Assembly: GCA_036874045.1 (NCBI GenBank)
Contig: CM072343.1
Coordinates: forward strand, 11,304,001-11,368,000
Reading direction: 5' to 3'
Source: Cymodocea nodosa
Taxonomy: Eukaryota > Streptophyta > Magnoliopsida > Alismatales > Cymodoceaceae
Length of the DNA stretch: 64,000 bases
In this document: one piece after another, positions 61,031 to 64,000 of the stretch
Layout: the number at the start of each line of letters is the position of its first letter
Position numbering within the stretch: position 1 is the first letter of the stretch
Notes under the pieces: model-generated
What the model was told of the DNA's origin: nothing
The model's input: the letters and a program-made list of their open reading frames with translations, nothing else
The model's database searches: none
Translations under genes and position numbers: made by a program

Positions 61031-62708
61031 TGTTGAGTATTTTTGTTTTGATGATGTGTGCTGAATGAAAATAATCATATTTGCTCAATTACTATTGCTT
61101 GTGAAAAGAAATTAAAATAATCAATTAATACAGAAAAAGCTTACTGATATAAATACTTGTTTGTATTGGATCTGAAGTTAATAACTAGTCGTTTCGTTGC
61201 ATTAATTTCTCATTTAGCTAAACGTTAAGTTAACGTGTGTTTTTATTGAAAAGCATGATATGTTTTAATGTTATATCTTCTGTATCATGAACAGTGCACG
61301 TTTAGACAACTCGTTAAGTTAGAGTATTGTTTGTATAGAGGTCACGTGAGAACTTGTTAAGTTAGAGGCTTAAAGGTTAAAATAGGTCACGTGATAACTC
61401 GTTAAGTTAGTGAGTAAAAGAAGAGACAAACTCGTTAAGTTAGTGTTATACATGTGGTGAAATTATAAGTTACGAATGTTGTATTGTATCACGTGAGGTG
61501 CACATGTTTAACTCGTTAAGTTAACATAACTAAACGCGTTGAGTTGCTATATTGAACACCAAGGCAATGCGTTAGGTTAGCGTTATAAACTTAAGTTGTT
61601 ATTTTTGCACGTGGTAAAATTCTTATTATAAAAACATTTGTTTATTACTGGTTCATTGAGTTATCATAAAACAACGGAGATGATTCGTTGAGTTATCATA
61701 ACACAACGGAGATGGTTCGTTGAATTAGCATAACACCACAGACTTAGTTCGTTGAGTTAGCTACAGTACTTGTCACGTGAAATGGCACATGAGGAACTCG
61801 TTAAGTTAGAAATGTTAAGTTATATATATACTTGTGTTACTCGTTTAGTTAACATTAAAGTAACGACTTCTTATTACACTGATGAAAAACTTTTGGACGA
61901 AAAAGTTTATTTTGCAGGAAATTTTTCAGAGATCCAGGACTGATGATTAAAGAAAATTCAAAATATAAACGTGAGTTAGAACATGTGTGTTTCAACGAAG
62001 GAAAAAGAAAAGACGTGGAGAAGTGGAAAACTGGTGGTGGTTATATGTGAAGGATATGCATGAAATGAAGATACAATATAAAAGGCATAGAATTCTCGTT
62101 GATCAATTTATCCTTGCACACAAAAAGAAAAATCTTTTCAAAGATCAAACCATCCCTGCACACCAAAAGAAAAATCTTTTTCAGGGATCAAAAACACCTA
62201 CTCGGGGAAAATTTCTCAAGTGGAAGAAAGTTTAGTGAAGCATAAAAAGGAAAGATTTTCGTCACTGAAGATTTGAATTATTAGAAAGAAGAAAGTTCAG
62301 TGAAGCATAAAAAGGTAAGATTTTCGTCACTGAAGATTTGAAGTATCAGAAGAAAGCAAATTCGGTGAAGCATGAAAAGACAAGATATTCGTCACTGAAG
62401 AATTGCTAAAGAAGAAAAAGAAGAAGAAGAAAGATCTCAAATAGGGAGAAAAGTTTTAAATTCCGCAAATTAGTTTTCTCAATTTGTAGTTATGAAATTG
62501 TTTAGATGATACATGGTATCGAAATATAATTTCATCTACAATTTCTGAGGAGAATTGAATTGTATATTGTAATTGAAACCTTGAATAAAAATGATTTTAT
62601 GAAAACAATGTCTCGACTTGTTTTTGAGTTTTAAAGTTTCAATTATATTTCAGAAAATAGTAAAAATACACAATTCACCCCCCTCTTATGTAGCCAAACG
62701 ATCCTACA
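61031..62708 (+). repeat. 5' LTR of element I
   Basis: 1,678 bp, TGTTGAGTATT to ATCCTACA. It is longer than its relatives mainly because a ~63-bp block (GAAGAAAGTTxAGTGAAGC...) is present twice in tandem at about 62222-62345. It carries the AACTCGTTAAGTTAG / CACGTG array (61310-61640). Confidence 0.9.
62077..62084 (+). promoter_or_regulatory. TATA-like box in the LTR of element I
   Basis: TATAAAAG lies about 1.05 kb into the LTR, in the same place in all LTRs of this family (near 11050 and, on the minus strand, 30420 and 41955). It is a plausible core promoter, setting the U3/R border a short way downstream. Confidence 0.55.
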
Positions 62709-62710
62709 AG

Positions 62711-62722
62711 TGGTATCAGAGC
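62711..62722 (+). other. Primer-binding site of I, tRNA-iMet type
   Basis: TGGTATCAGAGC, 2 bases after the LTR; identical to that of element C. Confidence 0.93.
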
Positions 62723-62908
62723 TTTGTTAATAATCTTTGATATAAAATCGAGACCAACTTAATTAATATCATTGCTTATTCTACCTTCCTTGTTTTTAAA
62801 CAGAAATTAATATCTGAGCATACGTTTAACTCTATTGATTTAAGGCTCAAATTGTTTTAAAGTTTTTAGACTGTTTAAAATCAAATAGGTTGAAAAATCT
62901 AAGGTAAA

Positions 62909-64000
62909 ATGGCTACTGGAAATGGTAATTTTTCTTTATATGAAGGCCAAAATCTTAATTGTCCTCCTTTATTTGATGGAATACATTTTGAATATTGGAA
63001 ATATAGGATGACTGTTTTTCTTCAAAGTATAGATCATAAGTTGTGGTTCATGATTTCTAAACCATATACTCCGTTAACTACTCCTTATAATACTTGGACA
63101 ATTACTGAAAGAGAAAATGAAACTCTGAATGCTAAGGGCTTAAATATTTTATTTTGTGCATTGAGTTATGAACAGTTCAGTAAAGTGTCGGCATATAAAT
63201 CTGCTTATGAGGTGTGGCATGCATTAGAAGTTTCACATGAAGGTACTTCTCAAGTTAAAGAGACAAAAATAAACATGTTGATTCATAAGTATGAACTCTT
63301 TAAGATGCATGAAGACAAAAATATTTCTGAGATGTTTTCTAGATTTCTTGATATCATAAACTCTTTAAAATGTTTAGGAAAGAATTTTGAACAGAAGGAT
63401 TTGGTGAGGAAAATTCTCAGATCCCTAAGTTCTAAATGGTCTCAGAAAGTAACATCAATTGAGGAATCACGAGATTTAAATGTTTATTCTATGAATAAAC
63501 TTATAGGAAATTTAACAGCTTATGAAGTTCAATTAAATGAATCACTGAGTCACAACAAACTAAAAATGAAGAAAGAAATAGCCTTCGAAATTAATTCAGA
63601 TTCTGATATATCTACTGATTCTGACGAGGATTTGATTTTGCTGACTAGGAAATTCAAGAAAGCATGGAAAGCTAGGAAACAGCAAAGGAACAAAAATGAT
63701 AAACCCTCAATGTCAAAATCATTGAATGACAAGAATTCTTCATCTAGAAAGTATGTATGTTACAACTGTAAGAAACCTGGACATCTTCCTCCAGATTGTC
63801 CTTTGAGGAAAAATGAAAAGCAAAGTAGGACAAACCAGAAGAAGATGGCTCAGAAAACTCAGAAAAAGTTTTACAAGAAAAAGGCTTTGAAGGTCACTTG
63901 GGATGACACGTCTGAAGAGTCTGAATCTGAGGAATCAGCATCAAAATCTTCACATTCAGAAGGAGAACAAGAGTTAGAAGACGTTGCTCATGTGTGCTTC
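62909..64000 (+). CDS. gag: Copia gag of element I, open to the window edge
   Basis: An uninterrupted frame of 364 codons starts at the ATG at 62909 and leaves the window still open. Residues about 15-230 form the UBN2-type gag domain (PPLFDGIHFEYWKYRM, NMLIHKYELFKMHED). A Lys/Arg-rich linker and a complete knuckle CYNCKKPGHLPPDC (about residues 286-299) follow, then a basic stretch and an acidic Ser/Glu segment. It would coat the RNA genome in a cytoplasmic particle. Unlike the copy in C it has no stop, and the knuckle Gly is intact. It is the only long gene in the window without a visible defect; the rest of the element is out of view. Confidence 0.92.
   Translation, partial: MATGNGNFSLYEGQNLNCPPLFDGIHFEYWKYRMTVFLQSIDHKLWFMISKPYTPLTTPYNTWTITERENETLNAKGLNILFCALSYEQFSKVSAYKSAYEVWHALEVSHEGTSQVKETKINMLIHKYELFKMHEDKNISEMFSRFLDIINSLKCLGKNFEQKDLVRKILRSLSSKWSQKVTSIEESRDLNVYSMNKLIGNLTAYEVQLNESLSHNKLKMKKEIAFEINSDSDISTDSDEDLILLTRKFKKAWKARKQQRNKNDKPSMSKSLNDKNSSSRKYVCYNCKKPGHLPPDCPLRKNEKQSRTNQKKMAQKTQKKFYKKKALKVTWDDTSEESESEESASKSSHSEGEQELEDVAHVCF

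Larger units (their letters stand above)
61031..64000 (+). mobile_element. Copia element I, 5' end only (runs off the window)
   Basis: 5' LTR 61031-62708, iMet primer site, and gag from 62909. It belongs to the same family as C and the 4129-11618 insertion. It inserted into the polypurine tract of D, so it is younger than D and E. Its open gag suggests the best-preserved copy here. The 5 bases before the LTR are CCCTT; the matching duplication is outside the window. Confidence 0.88.

Overview
The window reads as heterochromatic, AT-rich plant nuclear DNA with no host single-copy gene that I can recognise. Every recognisable coding stretch belongs to LTR retrotransposons. The lineages are plant-type: Ty1/copia elements with a tRNA-iMet primer site, repeated AAAAGGGGGAG polypurine tracts and a long accessory ORF 3' of pol (Sirevirus-like), and Ty3/gypsy elements of Athila/Tat type with a tRNA-Asp-like primer site. 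I saw no tRNA, rRNA or CRISPR array. The species cannot be named from this sequence. LAYOUT: 1-3962 is part of a gypsy-related unit, here called G, with a decayed long ORF0 (513-2741) and the start of a gag. A Tat-like solo LTR (family F, 3963-13290, 5-bp duplication GTATT) splits that gag. This LTR is itself split by a copia-derived insertion (4129-11618, duplication ATATT) whose two LTRs are in inverted orientation. After a short duplicated spacer comes an Athila-type element H (13441-26080, duplication ACGAG). In H the gag region lies 3' of protease-RT-RNaseH-integrase. Unit G then resumes with gag (26581-27927) and a decayed, nearly full-length F-box gene (28145-29284). A complete copia element C sits on the minus strand at 29817-42977 (duplication CAAGT), with gag-pol and the accessory ORF. 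A copia spacer relic and a second F LTR (44280-46398) follow, then a second copy of unit G (ORF0, gag, truncated F-box, 46413-50944), then broken F LTR pieces split by a truncated H-type LTR (51535-53346). The right end is a nest: pol-less copia element E (54469-59510), with the LTR of element D inserted in E's 3' LTR (59511-61019, minus), and element I (61031 onward) inserted in D's polypurine tract. I carries the only uninterrupted long reading frame in the window, its gag, which runs off the right edge. HOW THE PARTS RELATE: C and I supply the canonical copia gag/pol plan. H supplies gypsy enzymes and a gag. G has gag plus captured or accessory genes but no pol, so by inference it is non-autonomous. 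The long accessory ORF of the copia elements and ORF0 of gypsy unit G share one conserved domain. Short inverted motifs of the form AACTC-N3-GAGTT recur in the LTRs or leaders of the copia, Athila and F families, and a different inverted motif recurs in the E and D LTRs. Most premature stops that can be compared between copies are C-to-T or G-to-A changes, as expected from decay of methylated DNA. The strongest leads are the F-box-carrying unit, the inverted-LTR insertion, the pol-then-gag order of H, the accessory domain shared by two superfamilies, and the palindromes in the H leader.
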